Position numbers and translations under genes: made by a program
Notes under the pieces: generated by a model
Databases searched by the model: none
What the model saw: only the letters and a program-made list of their open reading frames with translations
What the model was told of the DNA's origin: nothing
Shown: in pieces, positions 1 through 5,679 of the stretch
Position numbering within the stretch: the stretch's first letter is position 1
Layout: every line of letters starts with the position of its first letter
DNA from: Rhodospirillales bacterium
GTDB lineage: Bacteria; Pseudomonadota; Alphaproteobacteria; Rhodospirillales; 2-02-FULL-58-16
Assembly: GCA_021775195.1 (NCBI GenBank)
Contig: JAJFIG010000042.1
Location: 1-6,675, forward strand
Length of the DNA: 6,675 nt
Direction: 5' to 3'

Positions 1-20
1 GGCGCGGCTGGAACAGTCAT
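1..20 (-). CDS. Possible start of the next operon gene, cut by the window edge
   Basis: On the minus strand an ATG at 20-18 lies two bases after the TGA stop of the upstream SDR gene, and a run of five G lies about seven bases before it, which could act as a ribosome binding site. The visible codons read MTVPAA before the window ends. This tight spacing matches the rest of the operon, so a further co-transcribed gene is likely. Only six codons are visible, so no product can be proposed, and the ATG could be chance. Confidence 0.4.
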
Positions 21-22
21 GC

Positions 23-787
23 TCAGGCCCCCGCCAGGTACATGCCGCCGTTGACGTGGATGCACTGGCCGGTGATGTAGGCACCCTCGGGCCGGCACAG
101 GTGGCGGACCATGGCGGCGATCTCGTCCATGCGGCCGAGGCGTTCGATGGGACGCTGTATCCCACCGGTCGAGCGCTTGCCGGCGGAACCGCCGCGCACG
201 GTGTCGATGTGGCCGGGGGCAACGCAGTTGGCGGTGATGCCCTTGTCCCCGAACTCGATGGCGATGGTCCGGGTCAGGCCCAGCAGCCCCATCTTGGCCG
301 CCGTCACGTGAGCCCGGTTTGGGGTGAGAATATGGAGCGTCGAGCCGCCGATGGTAATCACCCGGCCACCGCCCTGCTCCACCATATGGGGCAGGCAGGC
401 CTTGCAGCACAGGAACGGCCCGTCGAGATCGACGGCCAGGACCTCCTTCCATTCGGCGAAGGGAATGTCGAGGAAGGGCTGCTGGCGGCGGATGGCGGCG
501 TTGCAGACCAGGATATCGATGCGGCCGAAGGCGGCAATGGCGGCGGCGGCCAACCCGTTGGCCTGGGCCTCGTCGGTGACGTCGGCGAGATGGGCGACGG
601 CGCGCCCGCCGGCGGCGTTGATCTCGGCGGCGACGGCCTCGGCGGCGTCCCTGTCCTGGAGGGCATTGACGACGATGGCGGCGCCGTCGGCGGCCAGCGC
701 CAGGGCGATGTCGCGGCCGATATTGCGGGCCGCCCCGGTGACGACGGCGACCTGGCCGGCGAGGGGCTGGTTGGTGTCCTGGTTCAT
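23..787 (-). CDS. Short-chain dehydrogenase/reductase-fold protein with altered active site (paralogue A)
   Basis: This 254-residue protein has the length and layout of a classical cytoplasmic SDR. The dinucleotide-binding glycine motif TGAARNIG is at residues 17-24. The second strand ends in Asn41, and VADVTD-like adenine-pocket residues lie at 68-72. An NNAG-equivalent reads CNAA at 95-98, and the C-terminal TGQ...HVNGG lies at 239-248. By sequence it should bind NAD(P)(H). Aligned without gaps to E. coli FabG as I remember it, the catalytic Ser is Gly148, the catalytic Tyr is Val161 and the tetrad Asn is Asp120. Only Lys165 of the tetrad remains. Ordinary SDR hydride-transfer chemistry is therefore doubtful, although automatic annotation would call it a 3-oxoacyl-ACP reductase. 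His152 and His160 are shared with the neighbouring paralogue. It is the third gene of the crotonase-SDR-SDR unit. The start is supported by GAGGAGG ten bases upstream. The fold is sure; the activity is not. Confidence 0.93.
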   Translation of the reverse strand: MNQDTNQPLAGQVAVVTGAARNIGRDIALALAADGAAIVVNALQDRDAAEAVAAEINAAGGRAVAHLADVTDEAQANGLAAAAIAAFGRIDILVCNAAIRRQQPFLDIPFAEWKEVLAVDLDGPFLCCKACLPHMVEQGGGRVITIGGSTLHILTPNRAHVTAAKMGLLGLTRTIAIEFGDKGITANCVAPGHIDTVRGGSAGKRSTGGIQRPIERLGRMDEIAAMVRHLCRPEGAYITGQCIHVNGGMYLAGA

Positions 788-797
788 TTTACCGGCC

Positions 798-804
798 CCT
801 CCTC
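798..804 (-). promoter_or_regulatory. Ribosome binding site of SDR paralogue A
   Basis: GAGGAGG on the minus strand overlaps the TGA stop of the upstream SDR gene and lies ten bases before the ATG at 787. Its position on top of the previous stop suggests translational coupling of the two paralogues. Confidence 0.6.
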
Positions 805-1564
805 ATCCGCCTAGGAACATGCCGCCGTTGACGTGCATGATCTGGCCGGTGACGTAGGCGGCCTCGGGCAGGCACAGGTAACGGACCATGGAGGCGATCT
901 CGTCCACCGCGCCCATGCGGTCGACGGGGGGATGTATCTTGAGCGGCGGGCGGACGCCCGCCGACCCGGGACGCACCGTGTCGATGAAGCCCGGCGAGAC
1001 CGAGTTGACGGTAATGTTGTGCTGGCCGAGCTCGACGGCGAGGCCGCGGGTGAAGCCGGTGAGGCCCGACTTGGAGACCAGATTGTGAACCCGGTTCGAG
1101 GTGCCGACGTGCCAGGAGATGCCGCCGAGGGTGACGACGCGGCCCCAGCCCCGTTCGATCATGTGGGGAACGCAGGCCTGGGCGGTGTGGAAGGCGCCGT
1201 CGAGGGTGACGTCGATGACGCCGCGCCATTCCTCGTAGGTCATTTCCAGGAACGGTTTCTGGCCGCGGATGGAGGCGTTGCAGACCAGGATGTCGACACC
1301 GCCGAAAGCGGCGACGGCGGCGTCGACGAGACCCTGGACGGCGTCCGGGTCGGTGATGTCGGCAACGTGGGCGATGGCGCGGCCGCCGCCGGCCTCGATG
1401 CCGCCGGCGACCTCTTCCGCCGCGGCCTGGTCCCGGGCCCCGTTGATGACCACGGCAGCGCCGTCGCCGGCGAGGCGTTCGGCCGTGGCCCTGCCGATGT
1501 TGCGGGCCGATCCGGTAACGATGGCAACCTTGCCGGCCAGCAGGCCGGTGCTTTCTCCGCTCAT
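803..1564 (-). CDS. Short-chain dehydrogenase/reductase-fold protein with altered active site (paralogue B)
   Basis: This 253-residue SDR-fold protein aligns with the downstream gene product end to end without gaps, at about 142 identical residues by hand count. It has the nucleotide-binding motif TGSARNIG at 17-24, DITD at 69-72, CNAS at 95-98 and TGQ...HVNGG at 239-248. The catalytic Ser position is Gly148, the Tyr position is Asn161 and the tetrad Asn position is Thr120, while Lys165 is kept. His152 and His160 match paralogue A. The same frame stays open upstream to an ATG at 1687. The start at 1564 is chosen because the SDR fold begins there, GGGAAG lies eight bases upstream, and the longer form would run deep into the crotonase gene. 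It starts four bases after the crotonase stop, so the two are surely co-transcribed. Cofactor binding is likely; the reaction is unknown. It could be a partner subunit of its paralogue. Confidence 0.93.
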   Translation of the reverse strand: MSGESTGLLAGKVAIVTGSARNIGRATAERLAGDGAAVVINGARDQAAAEEVAGGIEAGGGRAIAHVADITDPDAVQGLVDAAVAAFGGVDILVCNASIRGQKPFLEMTYEEWRGVIDVTLDGAFHTAQACVPHMIERGWGRVVTLGGISWHVGTSNRVHNLVSKSGLTGFTRGLAVELGQHNITVNSVSPGFIDTVRPGSAGVRPPLKIHPPVDRMGAVDEIASMVRYLCLPEAAYVTGQIMHVNGGMFLGG

Positions 1565-1568
1565 GATC

Positions 1569-2384
1569 TCAGCTTCCCGTGAACTGTTGCTTGCGTTTCT
1601 CGGCGAAGGCGGTGACGCCTTCGTAGAAGTCGTTGCTGGCGACGCAGTTGAGGAAACCGCCGGTCTCGGCGTCCAGTTGGGCGGCAAGGTCGCGGTCCAT
1701 GGAGCCGTTCAACAGCGCCTTGGTCTCGGCGTAGGCCTTGGCCGGTCCGGCGGCCAGGCGCACCGCAAGCGCCGAGGTCTCCGCTTCCAGGTCGGCGGCG
1801 GGGACGATGCGGTTGATGAGGCCCATGGCCAGCGCCGCCTCGGCGTCGAAGCGGTCGCCCAGGAGGGCGATCTCGAAGGCCCGCTTGAGGCCGACGGTGC
1901 GCGGCAGGAACCAGGTGGAGCCGCCGTCGGGGCTGGTGCCGATGTGGCAGTATGCGAGGGTGAAGAAGGCGTCATCCGCCGTCAGCACCATGTCGCAGGC
2001 GAGCATCAGGCTGACGCCGGCGCCGGCGACCGCGCCCTTGACGCTGGCGATGATGGGCTGGGGCATGGCGCGCATGTTGAGGATCACCCGGTGCACCCTG
2101 TCGATCATGACGCCGATGTCCTTCTGGACCTCGGCCCGGTCGGACTCTGCATCGAGCTGGGCCTTGAACCCCTTGACGTCGCCGCCGGCCATGAAGTGAT
2201 CACCGGCGCCGCGGACGACGACGACGCGTACCGCGGTGTCCGTTTTCAGGGCCTCGGTAACGGCAAGCAGGGCGTCGACCACGTCGGGGTTGATGGCGTT
2301 CAGCGAGTCCGGGCGGTTCATGGTGAGGGTGCAGATGCCGCCCCCGATTTCGACGAGGACGGTATCGTTGGGCGCGGTGATCAT
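1569..2384 (-). CDS. Enoyl-CoA hydratase/isomerase family protein, PaaG-like
   Basis: This 271-residue cytoplasmic crotonase-fold protein is expected to act on an acyl-CoA thioester. The first oxyanion-hole segment is MAGGD at 65-69, after the substrate-binding NRPDSLNA at 23-30. The second is GAVAGAGVSLMLACD at 117-131. The two glutamates of classical enoyl-CoA hydratase are absent: the first position is Ser125 and the second is about Tyr145. Instead there is SPDGGSTW at 151-158 with Asp153. That pattern, together with the C-terminal YEGVTAFAEKR and QFTG, resembles E. coli PaaG as I remember it, a ring-1,2-epoxyphenylacetyl-CoA/enoyl-CoA isomerase. An isomerase (or PaaG-type) reaction is thus more likely than plain hydration, but the substrate is not fixed by sequence. 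The length is usual for the family. It is the first gene of its unit. AGGGAGA lies about ten bases before the ATG, and the coding end carries the next gene's ribosome binding site. Confidence 0.93.
   Translation of the reverse strand: MITAPNDTVLVEIGGGICTLTMNRPDSLNAINPDVVDALLAVTEALKTDTAVRVVVVRGAGDHFMAGGDVKGFKAQLDAESDRAEVQKDIGVMIDRVHRVILNMRAMPQPIIASVKGAVAGAGVSLMLACDMVLTADDAFFTLAYCHIGTSPDGGSTWFLPRTVGLKRAFEIALLGDRFDAEAALAMGLINRIVPAADLEAETSALAVRLAAGPAKAYAETKALLNGSMDRDLAAQLDAETGGFLNCVASNDFYEGVTAFAEKRKQQFTGS
1573..1578 (-). promoter_or_regulatory. Ribosome binding site deciding the SDR paralogue B start
   Basis: GGGAAG on the minus strand sits inside the last codons of the crotonase gene, eight bases before the ATG at 1564. 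It favours this start over the in-frame ATG at 1687. Confidence 0.55.
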
Positions 2385-2449
2385 GGTGGTGGCGTTCTCC
2401 CTGGCTGGTCCCCGGCTGGCGTCGCCGGGTGGATATCGGTTAGGCTCAG

Positions 2450-2458
2450 GTTATACCA
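2450..2458 (-). promoter_or_regulatory. Candidate extended -10 promoter for the crotonase-SDR-SDR unit
   Basis: On the minus strand the sequence TGGTATAAC matches a sigma-70 extended -10 (TG, one base, then five of six of TATAAT). It lies in the AT-richer divergent intergenic region. Transcription would start near 2443, giving a leader of about 60 bases before the crotonase ATG at 2384. No convincing -35 box is seen, as is common for extended -10 promoters. The element is close to the opposite promoter zone of the plus-strand gene. This is inference from sequence only. Confidence 0.35.
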
Positions 2459-2476
2459 AATCTCGATGATGATCCC

Positions 2477-3136
2477 ATGCCTCATCCCCGAATTGCCCTG
2501 ATCCACGCAGTGACACCGGCCATGGCCCCGATAGCGGAGGCTTTCGGGCGGCTGTGGCCGGAGGCGCGGACCATAAATGTGCTGGACGATTCCCTCAGCA
2601 TCGACGTCGCCGAGGCGGGCGGCCTGACGCCGGAAATCACGAACCGCATGAAGGCGCTCGCCGAATACGGGGTGGCGGCCGGGGCCGACGGCATCCTCTT
2701 CACCTGCTCGGCCTTCGGCGCCGCCATCGACGCGGCTAAGAGCGGCCTTTCGGTGCCGGTACTGAAGCCCGACGAGGCGATGATCGAGGAGGCGCTCGGC
2801 GCCGGGCCGCGAATCGCGGCACTGGCCACCTTTGCCCCGACCATTGATTCTCTGCGGCTCGAATTGGAGGCCGCCGCCGAGGCGAGGAACCTGACACCGG
2901 AGACCGACCTGCGTCACGTGCCGGGCGCGCTGGAGGCGCTCAACGCCGGGCGCGGCGACGAGCACGACGCCCTGATCGCCGCCGCAGCCCAAGATCTGGG
3001 CGATTGCGATGCCCTGATGCTGGCCCAGTTCTCCATGGTACGGGCGCGGGGCGCCATTGCCGAAGTGCCGGGCCGCCGGGTGCTGACGGCACCGGAGGCG
3101 GCGGTGATGAAACTGCGGAGACTGTTGGGGGCCTGA
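2477..3136 (+). CDS. Aspartate/glutamate racemase superfamily protein with one conserved cysteine
   Basis: This 219-residue cytoplasmic protein has the two-lobe Asp/Glu/hydantoin racemase fold signature. The N-lobe opens with RIALIHAVTP (5-14), and its catalytic-type Cys77 lies in LFTCSAFG (75-81). The C-lobe motif, normally LGCT, reads LMLAQFSM at 180-187, so the second catalytic Cys position is Gln184. Cys177 lies seven residues earlier but not at the usual site. Two-cysteine members racemise or isomerise substrates such as Asp, Glu, hydantoins or maleate. The one-cysteine arylmalonate decarboxylase keeps the other cysteine. A racemase, isomerase or decarboxylase role is possible and cannot be settled here. 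The ATG at 2477 is the only start after an in-frame stop at 2441, and no clear ribosome binding site precedes it. It is the only plus-strand gene, divergent from the crotonase unit and convergent with the GST gene. Confidence 0.88.
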   Translation: MPHPRIALIHAVTPAMAPIAEAFGRLWPEARTINVLDDSLSIDVAEAGGLTPEITNRMKALAEYGVAAGADGILFTCSAFGAAIDAAKSGLSVPVLKPDEAMIEEALGAGPRIAALATFAPTIDSLRLELEAAAEARNLTPETDLRHVPGALEALNAGRGDEHDALIAAAAQDLGDCDALMLAQFSMVRARGAIAEVPGRRVLTAPEAAVMKLRRLLGA

Positions 3137-3154
3137 TCCCCCTCAGGTCAGGGG
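3127..3154. terminator. Overlapping short GC-rich inverted repeats between convergent genes
   Basis: Three alternative five-base-pair hairpins overlap here: GGGGG/CCCCC (3127-3131 with 3138-3142), CCTGA/TCAGG (3132-3136 with 3143-3147) and CCCCT/AGGGG (3139-3143 with 3150-3154). The middle one contains both stop codons of the converging genes, in mirror arrangement. There is no following T tract on either strand, so intrinsic termination is uncertain. It is the only candidate bidirectional stop between the two transcripts. Confidence 0.25.
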
Positions 3155-3763
3155 CAGCATGACGTGTTCGCGGTAGGGCGGGCGGGCGTTGAGGCGGTTG
3201 TACCAGGCCCTGAGGTTGGGGGCCTCGGGACGGTCGATGTCCATGGTGAACCAGCGGTAGACGGCGGCGCCGGCGGGAATGTCGCCCATGGCCGGTTGGT
3301 CGCCGGTGAGGTAGTCCTGTCCGGCGAGATGGCCATCGAGAATTCCCCACAGGTTCGCCGCCTGCCGGCGGGCCTTTTCGATGGCGCCGGCGTCCTGGTC
3401 CTCAGGACTTGTGCGGATGAGCTGGCGGAAGAGCACGGTCATGGGCGCGTGGACGGAGGCGATGTACCAGTCCATCCACTGGCTGGCGTGAGCCCGGCGT
3501 CCACGGTCGGCGGGGAACCACTGGTCGTCGCCGTATGCCTCGGCGATGTAGCGGACGATGGTGTTGGATTCCCAAAGCACGAAATCGCCGTCCTCGAGGG
3601 TCGGGATCAGGCCGGTGGGGTTCCTGGCCAGATAGCCGGGCTGGTCGTTGCCGCCGAAGGGGCCGCCGACGTCGACGCGGTCGACTTCGAGCCCGAGTTC
3701 GCCGCAGAGCCACATGACCTTCTGCACGTTGACGGAATTGGGACGTCCGAGAACCTTGAGCAT
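3143..3763 (-). CDS. Glutathione S-transferase family protein, GstB-like
   Basis: This 206-residue cytoplasmic protein has an N-terminal thioredoxin-like domain (about 1-78) and a helical C-terminal domain (about 90-203). RPNSVNVQKV at 7-16 puts Ser10 or Asn12 at the glutathione-activating site. The cis-proline motif GLIPTL lies at 51-56, and the glutathione gamma-glutamyl contact WESNTIVRYI at 64-73. The C-terminal WYNRLNARPPYREHVMLPL resembles E. coli GstB/YliJ-type transferases as I recall them, which act on small electrophiles such as haloacids. Here it may conjugate or remove a reactive catabolic intermediate. The frame stays open to an ATG at 3790, but the start at 3763 is preferred because AAGGAGA precedes it by five bases and the family begins at MLKVLGR. 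It follows the aldehyde dehydrogenase gene by 30 bases and is the last gene of that unit. The precise substrate is unknown. Confidence 0.92.
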   Translation of the reverse strand: MLKVLGRPNSVNVQKVMWLCGELGLEVDRVDVGGPFGGNDQPGYLARNPTGLIPTLEDGDFVLWESNTIVRYIAEAYGDDQWFPADRGRRAHASQWMDWYIASVHAPMTVLFRQLIRTSPEDQDAGAIEKARRQAANLWGILDGHLAGQDYLTGDQPAMGDIPAGAAVYRWFTMDIDRPEAPNLRAWYNRLNARPPYREHVMLPLT

Positions 3764-3768
3764 GGGGG

Positions 3769-3775
3769 TCTCCTT
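3769..3775 (-). promoter_or_regulatory. Strong ribosome binding site deciding the GST start
   Basis: AAGGAGA on the minus strand lies five bases (all C) before the ATG at 3763. It excludes the alternative ATG at 3790, which would put this sequence inside the coding region. Confidence 0.7.
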
Positions 3776-3793
3776 GGCTGATGCCGCCACCGG

Positions 3794-5281
3794 TTAACGA
3801 ATGACGAAGGGGTTGGGCGCGTCTTCCGAAGTGCTGATCCAGACGCTTTTGGTCTGCAGGTATTCGCGGATCGCCTCCTGGCCGTTCTCGCGGCCGAGGC
3901 CGGAGCGCTTGTAGCCGCCGAAGGGGGACATGAAGCTCACGGCCCGGTAGGTGTTGACCCAGACTGTGCCGGCGCGCAGGCGCTCGGAAACGGTGATGGC
4001 GCGGCGGATGCTGCCGGTCCAGACGCCGGCGGCGAGGCCGTAGAGGATGTCGTTGCCGATGGCCACGGCCTCGTCCTCGTCCTTGAAGCGGATGACCGAG
4101 AGCACGGGGCCGAAGACCTCTTCCTGGGCGATGCGCATGGTGTTGTCGACGCCGTCGAAAATGGTCGGTTCGACGAACCAGCCATCGCCGCATTCGGGAC
4201 GGCTGGCGGGGCCGCCGCCGAGGACGCATTCGGCGCCTTCGTTCTTGGCAACGTCGATGTAACTCAGGATCTTCTCGTACTGGGGCTGGGTGGTGACGGG
4301 ACCGACCTGGGTCTCCAGGTCGGCCGGGTTGCCCATGCGGGCGGTCTTGGCGAAGGCCACCAGCTTGTCCATGAACTGGTCGTGGATCGAGTCCTGGACC
4401 AGGAGGCGGGAGCCGGCGATGCAGGTCTGGCCGGTGGCGGCGAAGATGCCCGAGATGGCGCCCTTGACGGCGTTGTCCAGGTCGGCGTCGTCGAAGATGA
4501 TGTTGGGGGACTTGCCGCCCAACTCCAAACTTACCGACTTGAGGCCCTTGGCCGCCGTCTCGTAGACCTTCTGGCCGCCCATTTCGCCGCCGGTGAAGGC
4601 GATCTTGGCGACCTTGGGATGGGCGACCAGGGGCTCGCCGACCTCGGCCCCGAAACCGGTGACCACGTTGACGACACCGGGGGGAAAGCCCGCCTGCTCG
4701 AAAAGTTCGACGAATTCCAGGGTCGAGGCGGAGGTGTACTCGGACGGCTTGATGATGATGGTGTTGCCGGCGGCCAGGGCCGGGGCCAGCTTCCAGGTGG
4801 CGAGCAGAAGCGGCGAATTCCAGGGCACGATGGCGACGACCACGCCCAGGGGCTCGTGGCGGGTGTAGTTGAACATGCCGGGCTTGTCGACGGGGATGAC
4901 CGAGCCCTCGATCTTGTCGGCGAGGCCGCCATAGTAATAGTACCACTGGGGCAGGTATTTGAGCTGGGCACCCATCTCGGCGAGCAGCTTGCCGTTGTCC
5001 TTGACCTCCAACTGGCCCAGGTATTCGGCCTTTTCCGCCAGCAGGTCGCCGAAGCGGCGCAGCAGGGCGCCGCGGGCGCTGGCAGTGAGCGCCGGCCAGT
5101 CGCCAGTGGTGAAAGCGTCGTCGGCGGCGGCGACGGCGCGCCCGGCGTCGTCGGCGTTGCCGCGGGGGATCAGCGCCCAGGGCTTGGCGGTGTAGGGGTC
5201 GAAGGACTCGAACCACTCGCCGCCCGCCGGGTCGGTGCGCTCGCCGCCGATGTACATCTGGTATTTCTTCAGGTCCGCCAT
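3794..5281 (-). CDS. NAD(P)-dependent aldehyde dehydrogenase
   Basis: This 495-residue protein is full length for the ALDH superfamily and should oxidise an aldehyde to its carboxylic acid in the cytoplasm. All key residues are in place. Asn155 in PWNSP holds the oxyanion. Lys178 in IIIKPSE and the FTGG turn at 229-232 bind the dinucleotide. Glu253 in LELGGKSP is the general base, Cys287 in GQTCIAG is the nucleophile, and Glu388/Phe390 in EEVFGPV contact the cofactor ribose. The C-terminal SPFGGYKRSGLGRE (452-465) is the usual oligomerisation-side motif. The start is supported by GGGAGGG about five bases before the ATG at 5281. It lies 44 bases after the ABM-domain gene and 30 before the GST gene, in one transcription unit. 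Sequence resembles broad-specificity ALDHs for betaine-type, aliphatic or aromatic aldehydes. I cannot choose a substrate. Confidence 0.96.
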   Translation of the reverse strand: MADLKKYQMYIGGERTDPAGGEWFESFDPYTAKPWALIPRGNADDAGRAVAAADDAFTTGDWPALTASARGALLRRFGDLLAEKAEYLGQLEVKDNGKLLAEMGAQLKYLPQWYYYYGGLADKIEGSVIPVDKPGMFNYTRHEPLGVVVAIVPWNSPLLLATWKLAPALAAGNTIIIKPSEYTSASTLEFVELFEQAGFPPGVVNVVTGFGAEVGEPLVAHPKVAKIAFTGGEMGGQKVYETAAKGLKSVSLELGGKSPNIIFDDADLDNAVKGAISGIFAATGQTCIAGSRLLVQDSIHDQFMDKLVAFAKTARMGNPADLETQVGPVTTQPQYEKILSYIDVAKNEGAECVLGGGPASRPECGDGWFVEPTIFDGVDNTMRIAQEEVFGPVLSVIRFKDEDEAVAIGNDILYGLAAGVWTGSIRRAITVSERLRAGTVWVNTYRAVSFMSPFGGYKRSGLGRENGQEAIREYLQTKSVWISTSEDAPNPFVIR

Positions 5282-5325
5282 GGTGTCCCTCCCCTCGTCC
5301 TCATTTGCATTACCGGAGCCAGCCG

Positions 5326-5616
5326 TCAGAGCACGGCGCAGACGGTCAGTTTGCGGTCGCTGATCAGATCGGCGTAGGCGGCGCGGGTCCTGGCCAGGAT
5401 CGGCGAGTTACGGTGGATATCGAGCGCCGCCTCGTCGCGGTAGATCTCGTAAAAGAACACCCGGCCGTCGTCCTCCTGGTCGACGACGACGTCGAAATAG
5501 AGGCAGCCTTCCTCGTCCTCCAGGGTGCGGGCCGCATGGTCGGTGACGAGTTCCCTGAAGGCCTGGCGGCAGTCGGGCTTGATGCGGAATTCGACAACGA
5601 GTGCGACCTTGCTCAT
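5326..5616 (-). CDS. Small ABM-domain protein (putative quinol/antibiotic-biosynthesis-type monooxygenase)
   Basis: This 96-residue protein is one ABM ferredoxin-like domain, normally a dimer. It opens with a beta strand (ALVVEFRIKP, 5-14), followed by a helix to about 30. The family core follows: DEEGCLYFDVVVDQEDDGRVFFYEIYRDEAALDIH, described by position as residues 34-68, with the typical EGCLYFDV, FFYEIY and H-x-x-SP (68-72) hallmarks. Relatives include YgiN quinol monooxygenase and LsrG isomerase, and many members have no proven reaction. They need no metal or flavin. The start at 5616 has AGGGAGGA upstream, about ten bases away. It sits between the transporter and aldehyde dehydrogenase genes. 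A cofactor-free oxygenation, an isomerisation, or a minor role in the same pathway is inferred from that position only. Confidence 0.88.
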   Translation of the reverse strand: MSKVALVVEFRIKPDCRQAFRELVTDHAARTLEDEEGCLYFDVVVDQEDDGRVFFYEIYRDEAALDIHRNSPILARTRAAYADLISDRKLTVCAVL

Positions 5617-5665
5617 GGGGTCCCGTCCTCCCTGGTGATGATTATTCTGATTGCGCGCCTTGCGG

Positions 5666-5679
5666 CGGCATTATTGCCG
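5666..5679 (-). other. Small hairpin over the transporter stop codon
   Basis: CGGCA and TGCCG form a perfect five-base stem with a four-base loop containing the TAA stop of the transporter gene. No T tract follows, so it is a weak terminator at best. It could instead protect or tune the mRNA between the transporter and the ABM-domain gene. Confidence 0.25.

Noticed and set aside
1565..1687. N-terminal extension of SDR paralogue B to an ATG at 1687
   Set aside because: The added 41 residues are Ser/Thr/Pro-rich shadow sequence inside the crotonase gene. The SDR fold and a ribosome binding site point to 1564.
2452..2457. TATACC on the plus strand as a -10 box for the racemase-superfamily gene
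   Set aside because: It matches only four of six bases with no -35 at the right distance. It overlaps the better minus-strand element, so it is not listed as a feature.
1269..2501. A 410-codon plus-strand frame opposite the crotonase and SDR genes
   Set aside because: It has low-complexity Gly/Ala/Asp composition, no recognisable motif and no ribosome binding site. It is antisense to genes with clear family signatures.
2381..2992. A 203-codon minus-strand frame opposite the racemase-superfamily gene
   Set aside because: It has no family motif. It also covers the divergent promoter region, and the plus-strand frame has a conserved catalytic-site motif.
3402..5216. A 604-codon open minus-strand frame across the aldehyde dehydrogenase and GST genes
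   Set aside because: Its translation is arginine- and proline-rich with no domain. It is the shadow frame of a GC-rich coding region, and the other frame carries complete ALDH motifs.
5641..5646. AATAAT on the minus strand as a -10 box for the ABM-domain gene
   Set aside because: The -35 position is GC-only, the first T of the -10 is missing and the leader would be under 20 bases. Co-transcription with the transporter is simpler.
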